Below are positions 47,794-60,500 of a stretch of 64,000 nt of DNA, piece after piece. The translations under genes were made by a program, and so were the position numbers. The DNA is from Adineta steineri (Eukaryota; Rotifera; Eurotatoria; Adinetida; Adinetidae), in NCBI GenBank assembly GCA_905250115.1, contig CAJNOI010000002.1, positions 1,863,414 through 1,927,413 of the forward strand, in the 5' to 3' direction. Position 1 is the stretch's first letter; each line of letters begins with the position of its first letter. The notes beneath the pieces were generated by a model. That model was not told the origin of the DNA and did no database searches. It worked only from the letters and a program-made list of their open reading frames with translations.

Positions 47794-48338
47794 GGTTGTT
47801 ATTGATTTGAAAAAATAAAATTAACAAGCAGCGCTTTTATCTAAAATACGAAGATTATTAGACCTTTCGTAGATGATAAAAAAAAACTAATGCGTGTTAG
47901 TAAACATACGATAGAAAGTCCGAATGACTCATGAAAATATTTTCTCGTATGACCAAGACAGAACTTGAAGGAGGTTTCTAATATAAGTTTTTCATGAAAA
48001 ATTTTTAAATATATTATCGAATTAATTTTAAATGTTAAAATTGTTTTAAAGTTTTTTTTCTATTTATATTGATTTAATATAATACGATGATAGAGAGGTT
48101 TTTTAATAAAATTTGATTGGTTAGAGGAAAAGAAACCAAACAAACAAACGGGTGATCTATGGATGCAAGTTACTTGCTGTCATAACATCGCCGTGCGTCG
48201 ACAGGAAACGAACCAAGAAAAAAAAAATAACATTATAAGAATTGTGTAAAAACTAAAATATTGCCAAATAATTGTAGTTTTTTTTGTACGAAGCTACCTG
48301 TGGGTAGCAAACATAATAGAAAAACATAGTCAACAGAT
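47794..48338. other. Divergent promoter region TCTP / DLK
   Basis: 545 bp between divergently transcribed genes, with poly-A and poly-T runs. It probably contains both promoters and 5' UTRs; no specific element could be assigned. Confidence 0.5.
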
Positions 48339-51300
48339 ATGTCACCAGCGCCTGATTTAGCTGATGAAACAATTATTATAAATCCACTACCTAATACAAA
48401 TACTATTAATGCTCATTCATCATCTGATGAACTTGATCATAATCAATTCAATGAACAACATATGGATCTTGGGTTAGTTATTATTTTTCATATATTTTTT
48501 TTTTATATAATGTATTACTATTGATAGTTCATTGACAATTGATTCAATGGAAAGTGTCGATTTGTCTGATGATGATGCACCATCTACATTAACTAAAACA
48601 TCTGTTAATCCATTTACAACTTGTTCTGCACCATCAACACCAACAGGTGAACGTGATCCACCAGTAGCATTTCGAAGATCTTCAATATCAGCAGCGACTA
48701 CTGATGAACAACCTAATGTTGAAATAAAATATGAAACTGTTGAAAATAATGTTGATGATAATGGAATAATGCAGACATTTTTTGGTTGTTTAAGACCATT
48801 TATATCTGTAGTCAATAAAATTGGTGAAAACATCAAATATACTAAAGATCCAAATAATACATTACAAAAAATAAATGATGGTTGGCAAATTCCAATTGAT
48901 AGTATTATGAATGATTTAGTATTAATTGGTTCTGGTATGGAAGGTTCTGTTTATCTTGGTAAACATAATGGTCAAAATGTCGCTTGTAAACGTGTTAAAA
49001 CTGAAGATGAAACAAATATAAAACATTTAAGAAAATTAAATCATAATAATGTTATTAAATTTCGAGGTTTGTTTTGATATATATTTGTTTAATATTTCAA
49101 TACTTAGAAAAATTTTCCTTTTAGGTATTTCAATTTCTTCACCATTATTTTATATTGTTATGGACTATTGTCCATATGGTTCATTATATGATGTATTAAA
49201 ACGACGTCGTGAAAAAGATTCTTATACAAAACCAACACAAGTTCTTGATTGGTCAAAACAAATTTCTAATGGTGTTAATTATTTACATGCAAATAGAATG
49301 GTTCATCGTGATCTTAAATCACCAAATATATTAATTGCTGAAAATTTTAGTTTAAAAATTTCGGATTTTGGTACAAGTAAACAATTAGGAAATAAACAAG
49401 GACAAATTATGTCATTCAATGGTACATCAGCGTGGATAGCACCAGAAGTTATTAGACAAGAACCTTGTTCAGATAAAGTTGATGTTTGGTCATTTGGTGT
49501 TGTACTTTGGGAAATTTTAACATGTAAAATACCATATCATAATATAGATCCAACCGCAGTTATGTGGGGTAAGATTTTCTTACAAGTAAAGTTCTTTTTA
49601 CTAAATATAGTTTTTATTTTTTTAGGTGTCGGTAAAGGTAGTTTAACATTACCAATACCATCATCAGCTCCTGAAGGTTTTAAATTACTTATGACAATGT
49701 GTTGGAATCAAAAACCTGTTAATCGACCATCATTTCAACAAATTATAAAACATTTAAATATTAGTGAACCCGAAATAATTTTATTTGAACAAGAACAAGA
49801 ATATGTTGATTTAACTCGTGCTTGGTCAATTGAAATCAATGAACAATTTGCACGTTTACCAACAATTGATATATCATCAACACTTCAAATGAGTAATGAT
49901 GAATTAATGAAAAAACGTAAAGAAGAATTACAACATATTGCTGATATTCGTTCACATTATCAAGCAAAAATTCAACAAGTCAATACACTTTATATTGAAT
50001 TATCTTCGTTAATGATGCAATTACAAAAACGTGAACAAGAAATAAAGAAAAAAGAACGTTTACATGATATACAACATCATTCATCAACAGGAAATAATAA
50101 TGGAAAAAAACGAACACTTAATTCAATAGTAGAAGCACGAAAAAAATCATTACAATCAATTAAAGCAGCAAGTTTTAATCTCAGTGATCCTTTTGCAATG
50201 TTAGCACAATCATCATCAAAAAAAGCAAATTCCATTAAAACAAATAATGGACGTAAGTTATTAAATCTTATTAATAAAGAAAGAATTGAGAGAAAAACGC
50301 AAAAATTAAATTTCACATTTCTGACATCATAGTATAATTAAAAAGTACTTAAGCAAACATATTGCACAAGACTGATGAAATTACAAATGCACACACGACA
50401 TGTTGTTTTTCTTTCCTGTCATTACATATTTCTTTCATTTTATTGCATTATATAGTCTCGACTAATCAAAGTACAGTGTCATCAGCAGCAACTGTTTTAA
50501 ATACTCAAGATACAACAAGTATTAAAACTACGCAACGACGAAAAAAAGGTCTAGGACATCGTCGTAATAATAGTAAAGGAAGTGCAACATCATGGACACC
50601 ACCAAGTCTTACAGAAATTGCCGATCAAGAACAAAAACGTGCTTCTATCAATATACCATCAAATGAAACTATTCCTGAAACATCAATTCAATCTTCAATT
50701 CCATCAATATCAGCGGATATCGATGCCAAATTAAATAAAAATAATCGACAATTAAATCCTAAAACCCTTAAACTTGATCTTCAACATTCAACAAGTTCAC
50801 AGATATCACCAACAAATTATGAACGACCTCAAACTATATTTACATATGTTCAACGTAAATCATCCAGTAGTGATATAGAAGATGTACATGAAAAACCACG
50901 TCGACGACGTATTCCAAATTTAAATAATAATAAAACAGCTTCACCATCATCATTACGTACAATAAAATCGACTTCACTTGATCAACATACACCACAAATA
51001 GATGAATCAGAAAATGATAAGAAAACAATAGATGAGAAAAATGATAATGAAAAATCTAATGATACACGTAAATATCCAAGAAGTGTTAGTTTTCATTTTT
51101 CACCAACTACAGTCAATGATCGAAGTCCATCTTATCAACAACGAAATACATTCAATCGAGTAAATTCATATGATTGTTTATTTTTTTGTTCTATTTTTAT
51201 TTTCTATTTATCTTTTAGCATAAACGTTATAGTTCATCCGAAGAAGGTGAAGTGGAAGAAATACACAGTGATAATTATGTACTTGATGATGAAAAACATC

Positions 51301-51561
51301 GAGCTAAACATAAAGATTTAAATCGAAAATCAAATGGAATGTTTTCATCAGAAAGTGAGATCTATAATGAAACTAATAATCATTCATCATTATCAAAAAA
51401 TGAAGGTAAAAATTAAAGTTATTATTTAGATGAAATAATTTCATTGATTTTAAATAGGTATTTTTTCTGATGAAGGTGGTCATGTATCTGATGAACGACC
51501 ACAATCACGTGAATCACTGTTAAACAGTGAACCTGAACATGAATGGCATGATCAAGATTAG
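48339..51561 (+). CDS. MAP3K13: Mixed-lineage MAP3K of the DLK/LZK (wallenda) type
   Basis: Seven exons (48339..48472, 48528..49066, 49125..49568, 49626..50252, 50456..51159, 51219..51405, 51458..51561) encode 912 residues. Just before the kinase is the DLK/LZK-typical MQTFFGCLRPFISVV. Kinase domain ~172-425: glycine loop GSGMEGSVYLG, VACKRVK (Lys ~197), catalytic HRDLKSPN (~284), ISDFGTSKQ (~305), APEVIRQEP, PVNRPSFQQI. A Leu/Ile-rich coiled coil with the MMQLQKREQEI end forms the zipper region. The Ser/Thr-rich tail has SSSEEGEVEEIHSD, like LZK/DLK SEEEGEV. This MAP3K activates JNK/p38 in axon injury and stress. Vertebrate DLK versus LZK split later, so a single symbol is only a label. Exon 5 could read from an in-frame alternative when intron 4 is retained. 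Confidence 0.93.
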
Positions 51562-52192
51562 TAAACGATATTGGCTTGTACTTTTTGTTTTGTTTTTTTT
51601 CTCTAATCAAAACTATAACGTCCAGTTTATTTCTTGCTTTTTTGCGTGCTGTAGTATTTCTTTTTATATGTTTTCTTCTCCTACAGTGATATTTGTCTAC
51701 GTTTATTTTCTTTTTCTTTTTAATGAGCATCGAGTTTAATCTCTCTATTATATATTCACATCAACATGTTCGAAATACACCGTATTTAATCGCACATCTA
51801 TTTTCGAACTATTTATTTCATTTTTTTTTCTATAGAACGTAGAATTTTCTTCAAAATTTGTCCGTCTGTTTTGTCTTATTCTAATGATTTTTAAATATTA
51901 AGACGTATTTTTTTTTTTGCAAAAGAAAAAATAATCGCCGGAGAAGAAACTTTATGTATATATATGCATGTCTTTTGTCTAGTGTGAATGTGAAGCGCAT
52001 TTTCATATTTTTCTTGCTTTTATGATGGTTTCAAAAACATTTATGTCTTTTTTTTCTTTCGTACACAAATATTCTCTTGTGTACGTACATAAACGAGATC
52101 TTCTGTTTTGTTCGTCTGCAAAAAAAAAAATATCCACTGAATATTTTTGTTTGTGTTCTAGATTATCAATATTAATAACAATCCGTAGACAA
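51562..52192. other. Intergenic region DLK-La
   Basis: AT- and T-rich 3' UTR of the kinase and 5' region of La. A TTCTAG acceptor-like site at 52156-52161, shortly before the La ATG, could end a 5' UTR intron or be a spliced-leader site (inference). No other gene seen. Confidence 0.5.
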
Positions 52193-53776
52193 ATGGCTGA
52201 TACTGTCGTACCAAAAACAAATGCTAAAACTGTTTCATCAACAGAAGAAACTCTAGTTGATGGTGATGTAGTTACAACAATAACATCAAATAAAATGGTT
52301 AATCCCGATCATTCAGTTACTACAACTACAACAGTTGATAAAACTGATCAGTAAGTATTATATACTATTTGTTAAACAATTGTATATTCTATTTTTTTTT
52401 TGAAGAAAAAATGGTGAAAATATTGTAACAACTTTGAGTCAAACAACATCTTCGACAGGTCCTGATCTTGATAAAAAAATAATTCGTCAAATTGAATATT
52501 ATCTTGGTGATGTTAATATGGTACGTGATAAATTTCTTAAAACAGAAGTTACAAAAGATCAAGGTTGGATACCATTATCTGTTCTAACAACATTTAAACG
52601 TCTTCAATCATTAACAACGGATTTTAAAACAATAACTAGTGCATTAAAAAATTCTGTTTCGGGTCTTTTACAAATTGATGAAACAGAACATAGAATTCGT
52701 CGTAATCCAGAACGTCCAATACCAAATAGTCAAGCTGAACTTGAATTAGCATTACGTAATCGTACAGTTTATGTAAAAGGTTTTCCAAAAACAGATGATG
52801 TTACCATTGATAAATTATTAGTATTTTTTTGAACAGTAAGACTTCGTTTTTTTGTTTTTCTAAAACATTTTTTTTTTTGATTATATTTATCAATAGATTT
52901 GGTTCTATAGAAAGTGTTCAAATGAAAAAACAATTTAAATCGAAAGATTTTAATGGTGCTGCATTTGTTGTTTTTCCAACTGAAGAAAAAGCTCGTGAAT
53001 TTATTGAAAAATCGAAAGAAACACCAATTAAGTATGAAGATGGTTCTGTATTAGAAAGTTCATTACAAGATGATCATTATAAGAAGAAAGCTTTAGAATC
53101 AGCAAATGGTGGAAGAGCATCTAGTGATAATGAAAAATATAAAAAAAATAATGATAAAGAAATACGAAAAGAAAAACGAAAAGAAGATTTAGAAAAACAA
53201 ACAAATGAACATTTAGAAAAATTAAATAATGAAAATTTACCTGGTGCTCTTATTCATATTGCTGGTATGCCTTCTAACGGTACAAGAGAATTAATTAAAG
53301 AAAAATTTAATCCATTTACAAAAACACCTTGGATTGATTTTAATAAAGGTGATGCTGAGGTAAAATATTTGTTTAGTAATGGAGACTAAAAAAATTAAGA
53401 TTATATGATTATTATTTAGGCATGGGTACGATTAAATGAAGCTAATACAGCAAAAGATGTTTTAGAAAAAGTATTAGCCGCTGGACAAGGCAAACTTGTT
53501 ATAGGTGATAAAGAAGTAACTAGTCGTATAGTTGAAGGTGAAGAAGAAACACAATTTTGGAAAGAAGCTAATGAAAAACGTGCAGCAGAACGAACAAAGA
53601 AACATCAACGATTTGGTGGTAGTAAACGTGGAGGACATGGTAAACGTAATACTCGTGGTGGTGGCGGTGGTGGTTTTGGACAAAAACGAAAACGTGATGA
53701 AGATGGTAATCAATCAAATGATCATGAAAGACAATCAAATTCATCGAAAAAACCGAGAGAAACAACAGTTGATTAA
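52193..53776 (+). CDS. SSB: La ribonucleoprotein (SSB), with apparent 1-nt frameshift
   Basis: Exons 52193..52350, 52406..52835, 52897..53359, 53420..53776. A Thr/Val-rich N-terminus precedes the La motif (KIIRQIEYYLGDVNMVRDKF, GWIPLSVLTTFKRL, ~83-165). RRM1 starts at RTVYVKGFP, with FGSIESVQM and FNGAAFVVF in exon 3. A Lys/Glu helix links to RRM2 (xRRM; ALIHIAGMP, WIDFNKGDAEAWVRL). The tail is Arg/Gly/Lys-rich (GGSKRGGHGK, GGGGGGFGQKRKR) with an NLS. La binds 3' UUU ends of RNA polymerase III transcripts. In exon 2 the run of seven T at 52823-52829 puts TGA in frame just before the donor (52836). Exon 3 continues the protein only if the run is six T (VFFEQ-FGSIES). Likely a homopolymer error; otherwise a broken allele. 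Confidence 0.9.
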
Positions 53777-54543
53777 ATGAATTTCGTCTTTCTTTTTCTT
53801 TTGTTGTATGTAAGTCAAATTTTTGACTTTATTTGTTATTAAATCGGATTATCAATGAAACATCATTGAATTATAGTTGTCTTTTTTCTTTTGTTTTGTT
53901 ATCGTATTATTTCGATTAAAACAAAATGTTTATGTATTGTTAACAATTAATCAAGATACTGAACAACATGGATAACAATTATTTAGATTCTTTAACTATT
54001 TATATATCATATTGGCATAAACATCATAACAAAACAATATACACCTTTTTTAATTAAAAAGAAGGAGAATTAAAAGTGTAAATATCTAATAAAATTATTA
54101 ACACAGAAATACTGCGAAGGAACAAAATAATATATTATGTTATTCAACATTGAAATGATTTTTCGTTGATAATACGTTTTTCTTCAAGAGTTAGAATAAA
54201 TAGAAAAACTAGGTGGCATTCGAGTGTGCGTGTAGGAAGGTGTAGATAACAAATGAGAAGAATACTCACACATACACACACTCACCCTTGTAATCAACAT
54301 CTTCCACTATCACACGACATTATCGTTTTTTTAATTGATCAAAATATGTCGGCGAATGAAACTGACAATCCAGCATTCTATAAAGACGAGTTTTCAAGCA
54401 CAAGCACACAATCAATACGTATATTTAAGTTTCTCGAGCATAAAATAGAAAAGAAGTCAATAAAAAAAGTTCTAGAATAACATGAATAAAAGTTCTGTTA
54501 TGTTTCGTATAGAATCAAGATATTATTTTTCTAGATATATATA
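53777..54543. other. Intergenic, convergent; includes TG/CA element F
   Basis: AT-rich spacer between the 3' ends of La and the VLIG-like gene. It contains inverted element F. Plus-strand frames at 54253-54480 follow the CA-rich arm and look non-coding. Confidence 0.55.
54222..54288. repeat. TG-rich/CA-rich inverted element F
   Basis: GAGTGTGCGTGTAGGAAGG arm, then an AAATGAGAAGAATAC loop, then ACTCACACATACACAC and CACTCACCC. Its central ~40 bp aligns well with element G at the window end, including the non-TG loop. Confidence 0.8.
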
Positions 54544-57500
54544 TTATCCAATTGCAATTTCGGCAAATGCGCTTGATAATTCACTTGAGTCTTTTAATTG
54601 TTTAAATGTTCCTTTCATCTTCGAGTTGATTTGTTCTAATATTTCCATACGACTTGTACCAAGAGCGACAGTCCAAAATTCTTTTATTTGATCATCTAGC
54701 ATTGGTTTTAACAGATTTAATTGTGCTTGCGGATACTCTGCTTCACCATCGCTCATAAACACGATAACATGTTTTAAACTTGAATTTTTTTCTTTCGAAC
54801 TTTCTAGAACATTATAAACTAGTTTAAATGCCGGTTCAAAATCTGTCCCTTTTTTTGTACAGGCAACTTTCGAAATATTTACACTTTTCATTGGTTGATC
54901 ACTACAAAACAAGTCTGCTTTTTCGTTGAATGTTATAACAGTAAGATGATCAATTGTCCCACCATCGACACGAGCTTTTATTAAAACTTGACAAGCAGCC
55001 AACAAATTATCCCATGGAGTACCCTTCATAGAACCAGAATTATCTAATAATAAAATATAATGCATATCTTCCGGTGCAGGTCCTGGTGTATTGTTTGTAA
55101 CATAGGTCATGTTATACTTGTCACAAAATGTTTGACCAGTTTTTCCCCAAACATATAAAAATTTTGATTTAAGTTTACCTAACTCTTCCGTTGAATTTGT
55201 CACGTCAAAATCCCATGTTTGATAATCTAGTTTCATTTCAGCCCATTTTTTTCGATCACCTTTGACAACAATAAAATCATTGTTATTAATTTCATTACAT
55301 TGGTATAGACTCGCTTCATTGGTAACTTCAAATTTAATACCAGCAAATGCTCGAAGTTGATGACCTGTCGTGCAGCTGTGTTTATTATCCTCATCACCTA
55401 CAAAACAAAAATCATCAAAATATCATATATCGTACAATCGAGTATTAAAAACGCTTAGATGAAAAATAACATCATATGTGTGGCGATCGATAGATTATTG
55501 TAGATATGTTTCGTAACTGAATATTTTCAACCACCTACCAAGAAGAAAAATGCAAAATACAATTAAAATAAAGAACAATAGATGCCAGAATTCGGTGCAT
55601 AATATCATTTTAATTGAAATCGGTAAGATTTTAGAGATATTTATACGTAAAATTGCGAGGACAAATATAGTCAGTACACCGGTTAAAGCTAAAATCAAGG
55701 GAAAAATAATTCATCAGAACTGTCGAGAGAGATGAATATTGAAGTTTAGTTTCTGTAAATAAACTTGCACGTCAATCAATACTGATCTAATACATACTCA
55801 AAAAATTGATTAAGAAATGTTTCAGAGAACATGATTTGTTTTAAATGTCTCAATTCTGATCTCATTTTTATTTAGACTCTCGACAGACAAAGAATAATTT
55901 CAGCGCGACAGGATTGATAGTAGATCAATCACAATTCATTTGTAATGTTAACTTACCAGGATTTGATTTGACTAAACTATGATCAGCATCGCAAGGACGT
56001 TGACAACATGGACCTGCAACAAACGAGAAATTTAAAATCAAGTCAACGAAACGAATATATATACATTATGAATATGTATAAAAAACTTACATTTGACAGT
56101 ACAGCCTCTTGCTTTACCCTGAAGTCTTATATAAGTTTGATCTTTATCATATAAACCAAAGGCCGTTGAAATATCCTCGTATTTCTGATCAATTTTCGTT
56201 TTAATATCCAATATACTTTTCAGAAAATTTTGAAAGTTTTTAATTGATGTTAATCGAATGGAAGAAGTATCACTCGATGGTGTTTTGGTTGCATCATCGG
56301 ATTTACTCATCAAATCAAATAAATTGATAAGTTCTTTATCAGGTTTTGATAGTTTCTGGAAATAACGAACACCTTTGTCAGTTAATTCATATGTCTGATC
56401 ATATACTGTAAACGATGTAGTCGATTGTATTAATACATTTTTTAAATAAGAATATAATACTAACACCATACATTGTCCTTTATTTTTTAAGTTTTGATCT
56501 GCACTTCCACTTGTTGCTTGAAATAGATCATCAACAAATTTCGCAGCACTTCCTTCGCCCGTCAAAGCCGTTTCCATTGACTGAATGATGGAAAAGTATT
56601 TAATCATATGAGATTTAAACTTATTCTTCTCCATTCCTATTTGTGCCTCAATATCATTTTGAACATTATCCCATCTTAATTGAAATTCTTCAAAAATAAT
56701 GTCAGTAGGCTGCTCAATATATTTCAACATCCATTCGTCATTGGCTGTGCTTAATTTCCCGTCACAAATTAATTGTAATTCTTTTCGACTTAGATCCTTT
56801 TGTGTTTGTATTTTTGTTGTAATGATTTCTTGTATTTTTGTTGTCAACATACGTTGTACAGCATCAAGAACTTGATTAGCAAAGATTTCTCCAGCATCTT
56901 TATCACATGAAACATCAGATACGACCATACTAATAAAGTAATTCAATAATGATGGCCATGCTTTATCTAATGTGGCGAGCTGTTGTTGAAAATGCTGCTT
57001 CTGTTCATTGTAATATAACGTTGTTAAATAGAATAACACCAGAGTATGTATAATCATAATCAAAGTTCTTGATAATGATAAATCAAAAGCAAGTAGTTCA
57101 CGATTAATTTCATCAATAGCAGCATTAATGAGACCTACAATCGTTTGAATAATATCAATTTCAATTGGATGGCAAGCATTTCCATCATGTTCTTGTCGAT
57201 GTTTACCTTCATCTCCAATGACAGTATCTCGAATTCTGTTAAGAATATTTCCAAAAATGCTGGGTAAATATAACATATTTGATTTATTTGCCGGTGTTTT
57301 CATTTCAGCGATCATTGCTTTTTGTACTTGGAATTTGAGATCATTTTCTAAAGGTGAAGGAGGTGGTGTAAGTTGTAGTCGTAATGAAACCACTGCTTTC
57401 TCATTTGAACTTGCGAACATATTTTTAACACCACTAGGAATTATCCGTCCTGCTCGATGAAAAAAACCACTTTTTTCATTAGCAATGGTGGACGTATTAG

Positions 57501-60500
57501 GCTCGTTCTGTGATGGACCTAAACGAAAGAGAAAAGTATAGAATTATATTTCACAAATCATAATTTTGACTGTAACAGAATAACATTAGATAGAATAACG
57601 ATGTAGAATAGAATGCTTCTTTTCGATTGGTTACACTAGCTCATCACGAAGATCCGATGTTATCAAATTCGAAATAAACTTGAAGAAGTTCTCAACAATA
57701 GTCTATTTCGGATGGCCCATTTATTTGTATTCCGCTTATATTGTGATATATATCTGCATTTGTAGCTCGTACGTAGTTAATTTCTATGTAGGTAGAACTT
57801 TAGTGATCGAATGAAAGAATTTCGAACGAGAAGAACATTCCCGTTTATAGTAATAACGATCGTCAGTTATAGAAAAGATATCACAAATATAAAACTATCT
57901 GTTGAAGTATAGCGTATCGAAAGAAGTGAAAAAGCGCAGTAGTGTTCTCATTCTATTATACTCTCTTATAGTGATGAGTACTGCATAATTGAATTTAGTG
58001 AAGACTTAGAGCAGTATATAGAATGCGAAGTAAAATAAAGTGAAATTCGGGAGTGTGATATTTTTTCTTACTTCGATCTTCATGAGAAATTTGAATAGAA
58101 TCAATTAAGTTGAGTAATATCTGTTTGTTGATATATGCGAAGTTTTCAATAGCCAGTTTCGTAACAGTAGATTGTTTCTGTGGTAATTTTTGCAATAGAT
58201 TCTGTTGTTCGGAGTTTATTCTGTCAAGAAAATTAGTTTCTAGTTGACATGATATTGCCTCTACTTTAGGGAAAGCGGTAAGATCATCGATTAGTTGTAT
58301 TGAGCTTACTATATTATCATGTGCCGGTAACATTTTCTTTTCAAATATATTATAATTGCCGTAGACAAATTTGATTGCTTGTTTTAATCGTTCAGTCGAA
58401 TTAAAATTATTTTTAATATGCTTCAATTTGTTCTCCCACATTGTATTAAATTCAGCTATGGCATCAGTTTTTGTCATCATACGTCCACTTTTAATAATAT
58501 TATCAATTAAAACATTTAAATCAGCTTTTCCATGGCGAACAAGTGCTTCCATTTGTTTTCGATCATTTACTTCAATTGTTGATGTACACCATGCATTTCG
58601 AATTTCAGTTACTTGTCGTAGAAGAAATTGTTGACTACGATTACGAATACGTTCTGATGCATTTTCTAATTTAAATATATTTTCCAATTTTTCAGTTAAG
58701 TCATCTTGATAGACTTGAAATTGTACTTGAAACGTATCGCGTATATCTTGTTCCTTTTTATCACAATTCTCATCGATCATTTTCATTCGTTGGCCCGCTG
58801 ATAATGTTTCAGGGATCATTTCACCAATTCGTAAACGTATTTTATCATCTTGACGTCTCTCATTAATATCTTTAAAATAAGTTAAATCAGGAAACTTTTG
58901 TAATGTATCAAATATTGTAATCGATGTAGAAAGCCATTTTCTAAAAAGAAAAAGTATTGAAATATTCCATCCTAGAAGAGCACCTTTATCCTCGGTATTT
59001 CACGTTGAAATCAATGAGTTCTTTCGTCGTACAACTGCTATTTAACTTATCGTTCTTTTCCTAACAACTTCACAAATTTAGGTTTGTTTTAAATTCTTCT
59101 TTAAAATATGAGAATGTATTTTCTTGTTAAGAGTCTTATTTATTATGAAATGGCGATTTAGTTAATGTTTTTTCTATAGATACTGCAAAGACTTAGCGTA
59201 AAGAATTTTACTTACACTAAATTGAAATTCATATCTCCGGCATTATCATAACAAGATTTGGCTGATGTTATAATTCGAGAAACTAATTTTTGTGTTTGTT
59301 CTATAAAATCTGGTTCAGTACGAACTAAACAAGGTCCACTTGTATCATTTGCTATTCGTTCTTTTTTGAATGCCGAAGGTAATGTATGAAATGTTTCAGC
59401 ACTAATATTAATTACTTCACCTAATTCTTTATCTTTCAAATCAGAAATAATTCTATTAATCGCCTCAATATGATTTTTGATATTTGGATCAGCTTTTTGA
59501 TTTAAAATAAAATGAACAACTGGTTGTTGAATTGTATTAACACGCAATTGTTTCAATGAATCAGCACATAATGTTAACATATCTTTAAGAACTTCATTAA
59601 TATCACCTAACATATTAACAATGACTAAATGTGAAACACCCAAACAAAATAAGACTAGTCGACGATCATATTCTTTGTCAGATTTTTCAACTGATAATAA
59701 ACCTTCAGTATCAATAAGAAGTAAATAATCAATTCCTTCAATATTAGATTTAACAAGTGACCCATAGATTCCTCGGGTACATCGTCCATCACGTACATCA
59801 AACAATGTTCCAAACATATAATTTAATAATGTACTTTTCCCACTATTCTGTGGACCAATAACACTTATAACCAATATACGTTGTTTTTGAAAATGTTCCA
59901 TAATTTCAGTTAAAAATGAATGTTGACAGTGAAAGTTATCACCATCGATAATTTCAAATGGAAAACCATTTTGCATAAACTCAATATAACTATCCATAAT
60001 TAAACGTTGATTTTTAGGCGACGTATGATCATAGCAAAGAATACAGTTTCTCCAGAGTACTTCCAAAGAAAGAAATGAATTAGCGACCGATAAATTTCCA
60101 GCCAGTTTATCTGCACCTTGATTCAATAATTCTTGTTTTAATTCACTTGCTAGCATATTTAATGTCATCATTCGATTTTCTGTATTCAATAGTTCAATAA
60201 AATAACTATATACCGAACCACACTCAATCGCATTTGGGTTATGTGGATTTAATTCACTTTCTATTTGGAATATGTCGGTATTAATGTTAAATGAACGATC
60301 ATTATCGGAACCATAAAAATCAATCTTTTTAAGTTCTTGACGTAGTGCACATAAAACGGAAAATTTCAAATACAACGGAAAATTATCATTGTTTTTGTCG
60401 TTCGTATTTGACAACAAACATTTTTTCAATGGCTGGATTATTTCATTTGTTTTCTGCAAATATTTAACATAATTAGGCGTAAGTATTTCGTATAAATTCT

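Noticed and set aside
52022-52192. In-frame upstream extension of La by 57 codons
   Set aside because: Translation is Phe/Ser-rich and unlike La, and an AG acceptor-like site lies between it and the ATG at 52193, so it is better read as UTR or intron.
54253-54480. 75-codon plus-strand frame containing many Thr-His codons
   Set aside because: It begins inside the CA-rich arm of element F and has no homology or splice support; probably chance.
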